In this document: positions 1-7,320 of the stretch, piece after piece | How the letters are laid out: each line of letters starts with the position of its first letter | Numbering within the stretch: the first letter of the stretch is position 1 | Assembly: GCA_002329675.1 (NCBI GenBank) | Contig: DCUA01000212.1 | Coordinates: 8,912-21,438, forward strand | Length of the DNA stretch: 12,527 bases | Direction: 5' to 3' | Source of the DNA: Firmicutes bacterium UBA1426 | GTDB lineage: Bacteria; Bacillota; Clostridia; Peptostreptococcales; Anaerovoracaceae | Program-made: the position numbers and the translations under genes | Notes under the pieces: model-generated | What the model was told of the DNA's origin: nothing | Database searches by the model: none | The model's input: the letters and a program-made list of their open reading frames with translations, nothing else

Positions 1-1227
1 AAACAGCAGAAGAACTCCCGCCACAATGATAGTTGACTCAAATAACACGTTCTGGAATGACATAAAGAACCACAAGGGGACAAACCAGAAATATAAGGTC
101 CTATATGTGAGTCTATTTGTTTCTTTCTTTGCTTTTATCAGAAAGTTATAGCATACAAATAGTGCAACTACGATGGGGATGAAGCATAGAACATTATAGT
201 CATAATAATAATCCCAGAATCCCGTTGGTACGGTTGCGTTTGTTTGGGTTACAAGTTTTCCAACTAAGTGTCCATTAGTTTCAATTCCAAGAAGATTGTC
301 AAGTTGTAGGACGCCAAAATAAAAACATGTGAACGAATATAATCCAATAAAATTATGACTAACCGCACGGTTTAGTATGTTGATTTTTAGATTGTTAAAT
401 GAGAGCGGAAAATAGCCATAATACACAGCCATAAATGATGCCCATTCTGGTCCATCATACCCAATCAAATCAGAATAGCTAAAAGTATAGACTCCATAAT
501 GATTCATTCGATAGTTCGTGTAATTCAGCAACCCAATTGCAGCAACCACCCCGACAATAATAATAATTCGTTTTGTTCGTTTATAATTTTTTCTCTGTCT
601 GATAGAATTGAGCGCAGAAGCCGCTTCAAAGAACAAGAACAATGAAATAAACTGCGCTGCACAGATTATCATTTGCATTCTAGCAGAACGAGTCACAAAT
701 GGAATTGCCATTATAATGACTACCCAAAGCAGATATTTTTTCTTTTTCGTCGCTTTGAAGGCATAGTAGTCAGCAGCCATTACGATAAACGGTGAGTTCG
801 TTAAGTACGAAATAATTGGTGCAGAATATGTATGAATGTCAATATGCTGGAGTCCCGGAATTAGAGAACCGCTTCCCAGAAAATTCTCAATCAAATATAA
901 TCCAACAAACCCCAAATTTAGTATAGGCAGTAGTGTACGACCAGTTGATGTGATCCTAATCCTTTGGTTTGGTAAAACTTTCGCAGGTTTTGCACTTTTC
1001 GTTATATAGGTATAAGCTAACGTCAAGACTGCCAACATGATAAAAATATAGTTGAACATTCCAGACTCATGTTTATCAATAAGTCTTGACCATCCTAACT
1101 GATAAAAGAAAAGCGGAACATAAGTGCCCGCCCATATATATGTTAAAGCGCAAAAATGGTTTTTCTTTATAAAAAACTGTTGCACCCACGCAATTGTCAT
1201 CACTGCGCATACTACATAGATTATCAT
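1..1227 (-). CDS. Wzy-like oligosaccharide repeat-unit polymerase (partial, C-terminus outside window)
   Basis: The minus-strand frame from ATG at 1227 is open to the window edge, giving 409 residues with no stop. The start has a good ribosome site (GGGAGGA at about 7 bases) and lies 38 bases after rfbC. The protein is highly hydrophobic with many predicted membrane spans, for example around residues 3-20, 30-45, 58-75, 100-117, 166-177, 186-203, 220-236 and 345-364. A basic RSARMQ stretch (180-185) follows one span, and a long aromatic-rich non-membrane stretch covers about 238-345. This layout fits Wzy-type polymerases, which join undecaprenyl-linked repeat units on the outer face of the membrane. 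Such polymerases diverge strongly, so the family call rests on topology and context. A flippase is less likely because the large loop is atypical for Wzx. It is more AT-rich than the rml genes, as is common for repeat-specific genes. Confidence 0.75.
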   Translation of the reverse strand, partial: MIIYVVCAVMTIAWVQQFFIKKNHFCALTYIWAGTYVPLFFYQLGWSRLIDKHESGMFNYIFIMLAVLTLAYTYITKSAKPAKVLPNQRIRITSTGRTLLPILNLGFVGLYLIENFLGSGSLIPGLQHIDIHTYSAPIISYLTNSPFIVMAADYYAFKATKKKKYLLWVVIIMAIPFVTRSARMQMIICAAQFISLFLFFEAASALNSIRQRKNYKRTKRIIIIVGVVAAIGLLNYTNYRMNHYGVYTFSYSDLIGYDGPEWASFMAVYYGYFPLSFNNLKINILNRAVSHNFIGLYSFTCFYFGVLQLDNLLGIETNGHLVGKLVTQTNATVPTGFWDYYYDYNVLCFIPIVVALFVCYNFLIKAKKETNRLTYRTLYFWFVPLWFFMSFQNVLFESTIIVAGVLLLF

Positions 1228-1265
1228 TCTTTATCCTCCCAGACAGATCCTTTAATCAAATAGTA

Positions 1266-1871
1266 TTAAAACCTAAACGTATCCCGAATTCCCAGCCATT
1301 TCTGGTCCTTCTCGCTCAGATTCAGCGGCACGCCGTCTACCAGGTATCCTTCTGCGCTGGGCGATTCTTTGTACTCACCGGTCAGTTTCGGCCACACGAT
1401 CCCGATTTCCGGGTCATTCCAGGCCATGCCGCCTTCGTCGTTTGCGTGGTAAAAATCATCGCATTTGTAGCAGAATTCGGCGGTGTCCGAGAGCACCAGG
1501 AAACCATGCGCAAAGCCTCTGGGAATGAGGAACTGCTTCTTGTTCTCTTCCGTCAAAAGTTCCCCATGATATTTGCCGTAGGTCGGAGAATCCGCACGCA
1601 GGTCAACGGCAACGTCGAACACCTCGCCCTTGATCACACGGACGAGTTTGGTCTGGGGGTATTGTTTCTGGAAGTGGAGGCCCCGCAGGACGCCCTTGGT
1701 GCTCATGCTCTGGTTGTCCTGGACGAAGGTGATATCAAAGCCTGCTTCCTCCATGTCCCGCTGGCTGTATGTCTCCATGAAATAGCCCCTGGAATCACCA
1801 TGGACGGCGGGCGTGATCACACACAGCCCCTGAATTCCGTTAACGTCTCTCTCGACCGTTATCTGTCCCAT
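1266..1871 (-). CDS. rfbC: dTDP-4-dehydrorhamnose 3,5-epimerase RfbC/RmlC
   Basis: The 201-residue protein matches the usual RmlC length. It catalyses the double epimerisation of dTDP-4-keto-6-deoxyglucose at C3 and C5, the third step of dTDP-L-rhamnose synthesis, in the cytoplasm. Visible family motifs are DSRGYFMETY (26-35), QDNQS (51-55), RGLHFQ (63-68) with the presumed catalytic His66, FDVAVDLR (85-92), PRGFAHGF (117-124) and Tyr135 in EFCYKCDDFY, the expected partner acid. The start ATG at 1871 has an AGGAAGG site about 10 bases upstream. It lies 102 bases downstream of rfbD, the largest internal gap in the operon, and 38 bases upstream of the polymerase. The call is firm because the other three pathway enzymes are in the same cluster. 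Confidence 0.97.
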   Translation of the reverse strand: MGQITVERDVNGIQGLCVITPAVHGDSRGYFMETYSQRDMEEAGFDITFVQDNQSMSTKGVLRGLHFQKQYPQTKLVRVIKGEVFDVAVDLRADSPTYGKYHGELLTEENKKQFLIPRGFAHGFLVLSDTAEFCYKCDDFYHANDEGGMAWNDPEIGIVWPKLTGEYKESPSAEGYLVDGVPLNLSEKDQKWLGIRDTFRF

Positions 1872-1947
1872 ACCCTATTTCCCTTCCTGCTGCTTGCTGC
1901 TAATATCGTTGCTTTTTTGAAACCAAATGGCTTCCCGATCGCCCTCT

Positions 1948-1974
1948 GGACTCCTTCGGCAGATGCCTGAGTCC
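1948..1974 (-). other. Stem-loop just after the rfbD stop codon
   Basis: On the minus strand GGACTC and GAGTCC form a perfect 6-bp outer stem. Inside it GGC and GCC form a 3-bp inner stem with an ATCT loop. The structure touches the rfbD stop codon at 1974-1976. No T-run follows it, so it is not an intrinsic terminator, and transcription must continue to rfbC and the polymerase. It could protect the upstream message or tune rfbC expression. Pairing is read from sequence only. Confidence 0.4.
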
Positions 1975-3011
1975 TACAGTTTTGCTTCCTGCAGGTACCG
2001 TTTCACCGCATCCTGCCATGTCGGCAGCGGCTGGAATCCCGCTTCTGTGAGCTTCTTTTTCTCCAGCCTGCTGTTATATGGCCTTGCTGCCACGGAGAGC
2101 CCGTACTCCTCCGTCGTGACCGGGATGACCTTTGTGGAGAGTCCGTATTGCTTATAGAACTCCACGCAGAAGTCATACCAGCTGATATATCCGCCGGGCT
2201 CTGATTCAGAGTTTGTTGCGTGGTAGTAACCGTATTTCTCGGTCTCCACCATATCCACAAGGAGCCGTGCCAGGTCGAGGGTGTAGGTCGGGGTACCGAT
2301 CTGGTCGTTTACGACGCGGACGGTATCATGCGTTTTCCCGACATTGATCATGGTCTTGATGAAGTTTTTCCCGTTCAGTCCGAATACCCAGGCGATCCGG
2401 ACGATGAAATACTTCTCCAGGATGCTGCTGACTGCCTGCTCCCCCTCTAATTTGCTCTGACCATAGACATTGAGGGGTGCGTAACATTTATCATCCGGCT
2501 CCCACGGTCTTGTCCCCTGGCCGTCAAAGACATAGTCCGTGCTGATATAGACCATCTTGGCGTCGACCGCTTTAGCGGCTTTGGCAATATTCTCCGTGCC
2601 GACTGCGTTGATCTGATGGACTTTTTCCCGGTTCGCCTCATCCTCCGCAGCGTCAACCGCCGTCCATGCGGCACAGTGGATGACCACATCCGGTTTTAAT
2701 TCTTCGATGGTGCGCTTTACGGCATCGGCCTGGGTTATGTCCAGCTGGACGTAAGGAGCCGTTACGACCGCGCTCCCGTCATCCACACCGCTGTACGTTC
2801 CCTGGATATCCGATCCGACCGCTTCATGATTTCTGCCGACGAGGTTGTTGACCACGTCATGTCCAAGCTGACCGCCAACGCCTGTTACAAACACTTTCAT
2901 GGATTCACCTGCTCTGCTCCCGCTTCCGATCGCGGTATGTCCACGGCGCAGCAGTTCTTTGACCACATCGTGGCCCAGCTGGCCGTTTACTCCTGTTACA
3001 AAAACTTTCAA
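1974..3011 (-). CDS. rfbD: dTDP-4-dehydrorhamnose reductase RfbD/RmlD, with duplicated N-terminus
   Basis: This enzyme reduces dTDP-4-keto-L-rhamnose to dTDP-L-rhamnose, the last pathway step. The open frame of 345 residues begins with TTG at 3011. Its first 29 residues repeat, in diverged form, the residues beginning at Met38 (MKVFVTGV.GQLGHDVV in both). Starting at the second copy, ATG at 2900 gives 308 residues, much closer to the normal family length. That ATG has an AGGTG site 5 bases upstream, so I favour 2900 as the main start. Motifs in the long numbering are GVGGQLG (44-50, NAD(P) binding), HCAAWTAVDAAE (112-123), STDYVFDG (157-164) and YGQSK (183-187, catalytic Tyr/Lys). The long frame starts 4 bases after the acyltransferase stop. 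The enzyme core looks intact. Whether the 37 extra residues are ever made is unknown. Confidence 0.95.
   Translation of the reverse strand: MKVFVTGVNGQLGHDVVKELLRRGHTAIGSGSRAGESMKVFVTGVGGQLGHDVVNNLVGRNHEAVGSDIQGTYSGVDDGSAVVTAPYVQLDITQADAVKRTIEELKPDVVIHCAAWTAVDAAEDEANREKVHQINAVGTENIAKAAKAVDAKMVYISTDYVFDGQGTRPWEPDDKCYAPLNVYGQSKLEGEQAVSSILEKYFIVRIAWVFGLNGKNFIKTMINVGKTHDTVRVVNDQIGTPTYTLDLARLLVDMVETEKYGYYHATNSESEPGGYISWYDFCVEFYKQYGLSTKVIPVTTEEYGLSVAARPYNSRLEKKKLTEAGFQPLPTWQDAVKRYLQEAKL
2901..3011 (-). repeat. Partial, diverged duplication of the rfbD 5' end
   Basis: This 111-base segment encodes a second copy of the first ~29 RmlD residues, fused in frame ahead of the full gene through a short non-homologous linker (SGSRAGES). 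The copies share MKVFVTGV, GQLGHDVV and a GH.A.GS-type ending, but differ at many silent sites and in KELLRRGH versus NNLVGRNH. They are therefore not a recent tandem duplication. The linker DNA contains the ribosome site of the full copy. The simplest reading is recombination between two rfbD alleles, leaving the 5' stub of one in front of the other. Confidence 0.85.
2906..2910 (-). promoter_or_regulatory. Internal ribosome binding site favouring the rfbD start at 2900
   Basis: AGGTG lies 5 bases before ATG 2900, at the second copy of the RmlD N-terminus. The upstream alternative, TTG at 3011, has only a weaker AAGGG about 9 bases away. Together with family length this favours the internal ATG as the main start. 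Confidence 0.6.
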
Positions 3012-3015
3012 TCAA

Positions 3016-4056
3016 TCATACCCTTATTAATCCACGGCACTTTCTCCATGCCATGTCCACTAATAACGGGACCCCTACACCTGCTAATAAATAAAACGGC
3101 CACAACCATACAGGCTGTTGTAAAACTGGAAATGAAGATAAATAGTCCATTTCCATAGAACTGATAGATATGTATGCCCAAGTTACATACTTGAACGCAA
3201 GAAAGTGCCCCAGTATTATCGGTGTCGTATGTCTGCCAAGTATGGATAATACATTCAGCATACTTCCTGAGAGCATAGCTGCTATTGCGTACACAAAAAT
3301 CCATCCAGCAACCATACAAACAAAGTAAAACCCAATATTGGTTATTTGACCTTGAGCAACTGAAACCGATCCTAATACATTCATGATCAGTAGTATTATT
3401 AATGAAATCGGTAGGCTAATAGTTTTATGCTTTCGTATCCACGTATTAACATCATATCTCTTCCAATAGTAACCAACTCCAAATGCAACATATCCAGAAA
3501 AAAATGACTGTGTAGAAACAGGAAGTTGAATATGTTTCATAGATACTACTTGGGCACAAATACCAGCCATCACAATACTTCCTGCAAAAAAACACTCTTT
3601 GTTCTTGGTTTTATTTGCGACAAATCGAACCAACATACAGATAATTGAGACAAGGAACAGAATCCGCAAAAACCAAGTTGCTCCGCCCATTGTTGTCCCA
3701 CCCATAAAAAATACTATCTTGATAATATTCTTTAAGAGAGTTGGAATACTATACACCTGTTCAATGGGGGCACCGACGACTTCAGCGACAGCAGAATCAA
3801 TCGTGTATAACCCAAGATCAATGAATTTGTTATTCAGTATTGCGAAAAGAACATTGGATAAGGCAAATGGTATATATAGAGTTTTTAGTCTGCGTTTAAA
3901 AAAATTGAACACATTTTCTTTACTCTCTATTGTTTTATCATTCCAAAAATAACCAGATAGCATAAAGAATAATGCCATATGGAATAGGTAAACAAAATGT
4001 ACTCCATCGCTTGCAGTATGGCCATATACCATCAATATGATGCCAATGCCCTTCAT
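3016..4056 (-). CDS. Membrane acyltransferase-3 family protein (O-acetyltransferase-like); 5' end split by a G-run
   Basis: The 346-residue in-frame product is strongly hydrophobic with about ten predicted membrane spans. It begins at the family hallmark MKGIGIILMVYGHT, which contains the conserved His (residue 13) of the acyltransferase-3 (OafA/WecH/YfiQ-like) domain. Such proteins transfer acetyl or similar groups to sugars of membrane-linked glycans. ATG 4056 has no ribosome site and lacks the usual residues just before the first span. Those residues (YRDSYLDA) lie directly upstream in frame, but that frame meets a TAG with no start codon before it. A proper start, ATG 4136, lies in another frame; adding one G to the run at 4081-4087 would join both parts into 373 residues (see 4053-4136). 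The gene is AT-rich beside rfbB and rfbD, suggesting separate acquisition. The family call is secure; the sugar and acyl group are unknown. Confidence 0.88.
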   Translation of the reverse strand: MKGIGIILMVYGHTASDGVHFVYLFHMALFFMLSGYFWNDKTIESKENVFNFFKRRLKTLYIPFALSNVLFAILNNKFIDLGLYTIDSAVAEVVGAPIEQVYSIPTLLKNIIKIVFFMGGTTMGGATWFLRILFLVSIICMLVRFVANKTKNKECFFAGSIVMAGICAQVVSMKHIQLPVSTQSFFSGYVAFGVGYYWKRYDVNTWIRKHKTISLPISLIILLIMNVLGSVSVAQGQITNIGFYFVCMVAGWIFVYAIAAMLSGSMLNVLSILGRHTTPIILGHFLAFKYVTWAYISISSMEMDYLSSFPVLQQPVWLWPFYLLAGVGVPLLVDMAWRKCRGLIRV

Positions 4057-4136
4057 TGCATCAAGATAAGAATCTCTGTACCCCCCCGACTATTTAACGG
4101 AAAGGAACGTTTTTCTCCTTCTTTAGATTGATTCAT
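4053..4136 (-). CDS. Out-of-frame 5' segment of the acyltransferase (27 codons), ending ATGA on the internal start
   Basis: ATG 4136 lies 2 bases after the rfbB stop and has an AAGG site about 6 bases upstream, so it looks like the real translation start. It reads MNQSKEGEKRSFPLNSRGG and then, past the G7 run, runs out of frame to a TGA at 4055-4053. That TGA overlaps the internal ATG 4056 as ATGA, so a terminating ribosome might restart there and make an N-terminally trimmed enzyme. With one extra G, the same start would read RGGYRDSYLDAMKGIG, a typical acyltransferase-3 N-terminus. The start and frame relation are seen directly; restart is inference. It could simply be a broken gene or a sequence error. 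Confidence 0.7.
   Translation of the reverse strand: MNQSKEGEKRSFPLNSRGGTEILILMQ
4081..4087 (-). repeat. G7 homopolymer at a frame junction
   Basis: Seven consecutive C on the plus strand (G on the coding strand) are flanked as C-G7-TAC. The run sits exactly where the frame from ATG 4136 and the acyltransferase frame part ways. Eight G would make them continuous. It is one of only two G/C runs of six or more that I found in the window. Confidence 0.9.
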
Positions 4137-4138
4137 AT

Positions 4139-5158
4139 TCACCTTGTCCCGTACATGCGCTCGTAGTACTTGGTGTACTCCCCGGAGATGATCTCTTCCC
4201 ACCAGGGCTTATTGTCCAGGTACCACTGGATCGTCTTTTTGATGCCGTCCGCAAACCTGGTCTCCGGCAGCCAGCCCAGCTCGTTGTGGATCTTGGTGGG
4301 GTCGATGGCATACCGCATATCGTGACCCTTCCGGTCCGTCACGTAGGTGATCAGGCTCTCGGGCTTGTTCAGTTCATGGCAGATCAGCTTCACGATGTCG
4401 ATATTGGCCATTTCGTTATGACCGCCGACATTATAGACTTCGCCGATCCGGCCCTTCCGCACAATCAGGTCGATGGCCTTGCAGTGATCCTCCACGTACA
4501 GCCAGTCGCGGACGTTAAGGCCTTGTCCATAGACCGGAAGCGGCTTGTCGTTCAGGCAGTTAGCGATCATGAGGGGGATCAGCTTTTCAGGGAAATGATA
4601 TGGCCCATAGTTGTTGCTGCAACGGCTGATCGTCACAGGCAGGCCATATGTACGGAGGTACGCAAGGACCAGAAGATCTGCGCCAGCCTTGGAAGAGCTG
4701 TACGGAGAACTCGTATGGATTGGGGTCTCCTCTGTGAAGAATAGATCCGGGCGGTCAAGAGGCAGGTCGCCATAGACCTCGTCCGTGGAAACCTGATGGT
4801 ACCTCACATTGCCGAACGCACGGCAGGCATCCATCATAGTCGCTGTTCCGATAATATTGGTCTGCAGGAAGATGCCGGGGTTCTCTATGCTACGGTCCAC
4901 GTGGCTCTCCGCCGCGAAATTGATGACCACATCGGGCTTTTCCTCTTCAAAGAGGGCGAAGACGCCTTCCCGGTCGCAGATGTCCAACTTACAGAAGCGG
5001 AAGTTGGGGTTGTCCATCACGGGAGCGAGAGTGCTCAGGTTCCCGGCGTAGGTGAGCTTGTCGATACAGACCACACGGTCGTCTGGGTGCTCTTTCAGAT
5101 GATAATGGATGAAGTTTCCGCCGATGAAGCCGGCGCCGCCAGTAACAAATATCGTCAT
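4139..5158 (-). CDS. rfbB: dTDP-glucose 4,6-dehydratase RfbB/RmlB
   Basis: The 339-residue extended-SDR enzyme converts dTDP-glucose to dTDP-4-keto-6-deoxyglucose with bound NAD, the second step of dTDP-L-rhamnose synthesis. Motifs in order are GGAGFIG (7-13), DKLTYAGN (33-40), AAESHVDRSI (82-91), STDEVYGDL (124-132) with the dehydration residues Asp126 and Glu127, YSSSK (153-157) with catalytic Tyr/Lys, and NNYGPYHFPEKLIP (182-195). Length and motifs are full and normal. An AGGAAAGGA ribosome site precedes ATG 5158, which lies 18 bases after rfbA. The stop is 2 bases from the acyltransferase ATG at 4136, so the two are probably co-translated. Confidence 0.98.
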   Translation of the reverse strand: MTIFVTGGAGFIGGNFIHYHLKEHPDDRVVCIDKLTYAGNLSTLAPVMDNPNFRFCKLDICDREGVFALFEEEKPDVVINFAAESHVDRSIENPGIFLQTNIIGTATMMDACRAFGNVRYHQVSTDEVYGDLPLDRPDLFFTEETPIHTSSPYSSSKAGADLLVLAYLRTYGLPVTISRCSNNYGPYHFPEKLIPLMIANCLNDKPLPVYGQGLNVRDWLYVEDHCKAIDLIVRKGRIGEVYNVGGHNEMANIDIVKLICHELNKPESLITYVTDRKGHDMRYAIDPTKIHNELGWLPETRFADGIKKTIQWYLDNKPWWEEIISGEYTKYYERMYGTR

Positions 5159-5176
5159 ACTTTATTCCTTTCCTGC

Positions 5177-6061
5177 TCAGTACCGTACTTTGCCCTCAGC
5201 AACTGCTTTCAGGTGCGCACCGTAAGGGCTCTTTCCGTAGGCTGCAGCACTCTTCAGCAGTCCATCTTTATCAATCCAACCGTTGATGAAAGCGATCTCT
5301 TCCGGAGCGGAGATTGTGATGCTCTGTCTGGTCTCGATGGTCTCCACAAAATTTGCTGCATCAAGAAGTGAAGAAAATGTACCTGTATCAAGCCACGCAA
5401 AGCCACGGCCCAATAGCTGCACATCCAGAAGACCATCCTTCAGATACATCTCGTTGAGGGTTGTGATTTCGAGCTCACCGCGGGCAGAAGGCTTCACCTG
5501 ATTGGCACGGGAAGCCACCCCTGCTGGGTAGAAATAGAGGCCTATCACAGCATAATTCGACTTCGGCACCTTCGGTTTTTCCTCAATACTTAGTGCTTTT
5601 CCGTTTTCATCAAACTCCACCACGCCGAAGCGTTCCGGATCGGTCACATAGTATCCAAACACAGTTGCCCTTCCGCTTTCCGCATCTTCTACTGCACTCT
5701 TCAGTACTTTCCTGAATCCGTTGCCGTACAGAAGATTATCCCCGAGACACATCGCACATGCGTCATCTCCAATGAATTTCTCACCAAGAATGAATGCTTG
5801 CGCCAGTCCATCAGGACTCGGTTGCACACAGTAGGATAAGGAAATCCCGAATTGACTACCGTCTCCCATCAATGCTTCCATCCGTGGAGTATCCTCCGGG
5901 GTGGAAATAATGAGGATATCACGGATGCCGGCGAGCATGAGTGTGCTTAACGGATAGTACAACATTGGTTTTGAGTATATGGGTAATAGCTGTTTTGAGG
6001 TAACTTTCGTTAGTGGGTAGAGCCGGGTACCAGATCCGCCGGCTAGCACGATGCCTTTCAT
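5177..6061 (-). CDS. rfbA: Glucose-1-phosphate thymidylyltransferase RfbA/RmlA
   Basis: The 294-residue protein makes dTDP-glucose from glucose-1-phosphate and dTTP, the committed first step of the rhamnose pathway. Motifs are [11 protein letters not shown] (8-18, nucleotide binding), [11 protein letters not shown] (23-33), [10 protein letters not shown] (81-90), LGDN (106-109, metal-binding Asp), EEKP (160-163), GELEIT (195-200) and WLDTG (223-227). Length is normal. ATG 6061 overlaps the stop of the preceding glycosyltransferase by 4 bases (ATGA) and has a strong GGAGG site, so translation is likely coupled. RmlA is commonly inhibited by dTDP-rhamnose; that is family knowledge, not read from this sequence. 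Confidence 0.98.
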   Translation of the reverse strand: MKGIVLAGGSGTRLYPLTKVTSKQLLPIYSKPMLYYPLSTLMLAGIRDILIISTPEDTPRMEALMGDGSQFGISLSYCVQPSPDGLAQAFILGEKFIGDDACAMCLGDNLLYGNGFRKVLKSAVEDAESGRATVFGYYVTDPERFGVVEFDENGKALSIEEKPKVPKSNYAVIGLYFYPAGVASRANQVKPSARGELEITTLNEMYLKDGLLDVQLLGRGFAWLDTGTFSSLLDAANFVETIETRQSITISAPEEIAFINGWIDKDGLLKSAAAYGKSPYGAHLKAVAEGKVRY

Positions 6062-7284
6062 ATATGTCCTCCATTCTTTTCGAAGACTTCAAACACCTTT
6101 CGATTAAATGCTGTGACAGAGTACTCTTCCTCAGCTAATTGTCTACATGAATTCCTGATTTCAGTTGTCTTCTTGCTTATCCCTGTTATAATTCGTTCCA
6201 AGCCATCAACGCTTATTGCCTTTGAATAGACAACTGCCGGATGGTTCTCTGGGGCAAGATACCTTAATCCACTCGTATAAAAACAGCAAACGGGAGTTTC
6301 ACACCCGAAAGAAATCAAACATGATAAAGGCATAGTATCAGAAGTGCTTGCCAATAAATACAGATCCGACATTGAGTACAGGTGTGCCAGTTCACTCTGA
6401 TTATCTAAATATCCAATCGTTGTCATATTGAAGGGCATTTCCTCAGAACTCAGATTCCCATCATACCCAACATTTATGAAATGATAGTCTGATCCTTGAA
6501 GGCGCTTTGCTACTTCAAAAAAATAATCTTTTACCCCTTTTCTTGGATCAGAATATTTAGCAACTGTCAAAACGAGCACTTTATCTCTTGGGATCTTATA
6601 CTTTTCAAATAATGATTCATCAATTTCGTACTTATAGAGACTAAGATCTATACCCCAAGAGGCCCGAACCATTTTCATGCCTTTTGTTAAGGCAGAATCT
6701 CTGAATTTCACCAGATTTGTTTCGGGTCCTAACAATGTCAATCCATCAAACCCATCATATGCCTTTTTCTTCATGCGAAAAATTGCTCTTGAGCGGTCAA
6801 AAAACAGACTTTTGGGATACCCTTTGATATCAGGACATTCCGAGCATTCTGTTTGGTATTTGATGCACTCACCGCTATAACAACATTTTCCTAATCCAGC
6901 ATATTCATCCGGTGTGATATATACAGTTGGAATCTCGTTTTTTTTCAAATAATTCAACAGACGACTCTCATTGAGATAGTATCCATGTAAGTTAAGGAGA
7001 ATAGCCTTCCTTATCTCACATCGTTTAAGGATGCTGATGAGACGCGAAGTAGCAATATTGGAAAAAAACCCCTGATATCCCGTCAGCAAAGCAAGGAATT
7101 TATGAGCATAGACTTCAAATCTGCTATCAATTCTGAACAAGTGTACATTGTCTCCCGAATTATAACGACCATAGAAAACATAAGGTTCATATCCATGCGC
7201 TAAACCGTAATCATACAGCTGCCGTGTGATTGAACCTGTGCTTCCATAATCCAGGAAAGAATTAATAATAGCGACTTTTTCCAT
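6058..7284 (-). CDS. GT4-type glycosyltransferase with N-domain cysteine cluster (WcaC/colanic-acid-like)
   Basis: The 408-residue cytoplasmic protein probably adds one sugar to the lipid-linked repeat unit. The N-terminal domain holds a small-spaced cysteine cluster, Cys134, 135, 140, 147 and 150, followed by [15 protein letters not shown]. This resembles the GHCA...C...C..CP...YP.S signature seen in WcaC-like colanic acid and capsule transferases and may bind a metal. The usual HDCW stretch before it is replaced by TPDEYAG. The C-domain has [10 protein letters not shown] (241-250) and [19 protein letters not shown] (292-310). At the donor site DTMPL...CETPV (316-332), the place of the usual second Glu of the EX7E motif is Ile324. 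The start has a GAGGAG site, 36 bases after the GT2 gene. The sequence is AT-rich. Donor and acceptor cannot be read from sequence. Confidence 0.85.
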   Translation of the reverse strand: MEKVAIINSFLDYGSTGSITRQLYDYGLAHGYEPYVFYGRYNSGDNVHLFRIDSRFEVYAHKFLALLTGYQGFFSNIATSRLISILKRCEIRKAILLNLHGYYLNESRLLNYLKKNEIPTVYITPDEYAGLGKCCYSGECIKYQTECSECPDIKGYPKSLFFDRSRAIFRMKKKAYDGFDGLTLLGPETNLVKFRDSALTKGMKMVRASWGIDLSLYKYEIDESLFEKYKIPRDKVLVLTVAKYSDPRKGVKDYFFEVAKRLQGSDYHFINVGYDGNLSSEEMPFNMTTIGYLDNQSELAHLYSMSDLYLLASTSDTMPLSCLISFGCETPVCCFYTSGLRYLAPENHPAVVYSKAISVDGLERIITGISKKTTEIRNSCRQLAEEEYSVTAFNRKVFEVFEKNGGHI

Positions 7285-7320
7285 ATTGCTCCTCTTGTAC
7301 TCATGAGAAAAACTGTTCGT

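Noticed and set aside
1194..1970. Plus-strand open frame of 258 codons opposite rfbC
   Set aside because: It is a mirror of a well-supported rfbC with all family motifs, has no ribosome site or family resemblance, and opposes the operon direction.
1948..1974. Intrinsic terminator after rfbD
   Set aside because: No T-run follows the stem on the minus strand, and rfbC must be transcribed past it.
6938..7068. A7 and A8 coding-strand runs in the GT4 gene as further slippage switches
   Set aside because: The reading frame is continuous through both runs and the protein motifs on either side are in the same frame, so there is no evidence of a switch.
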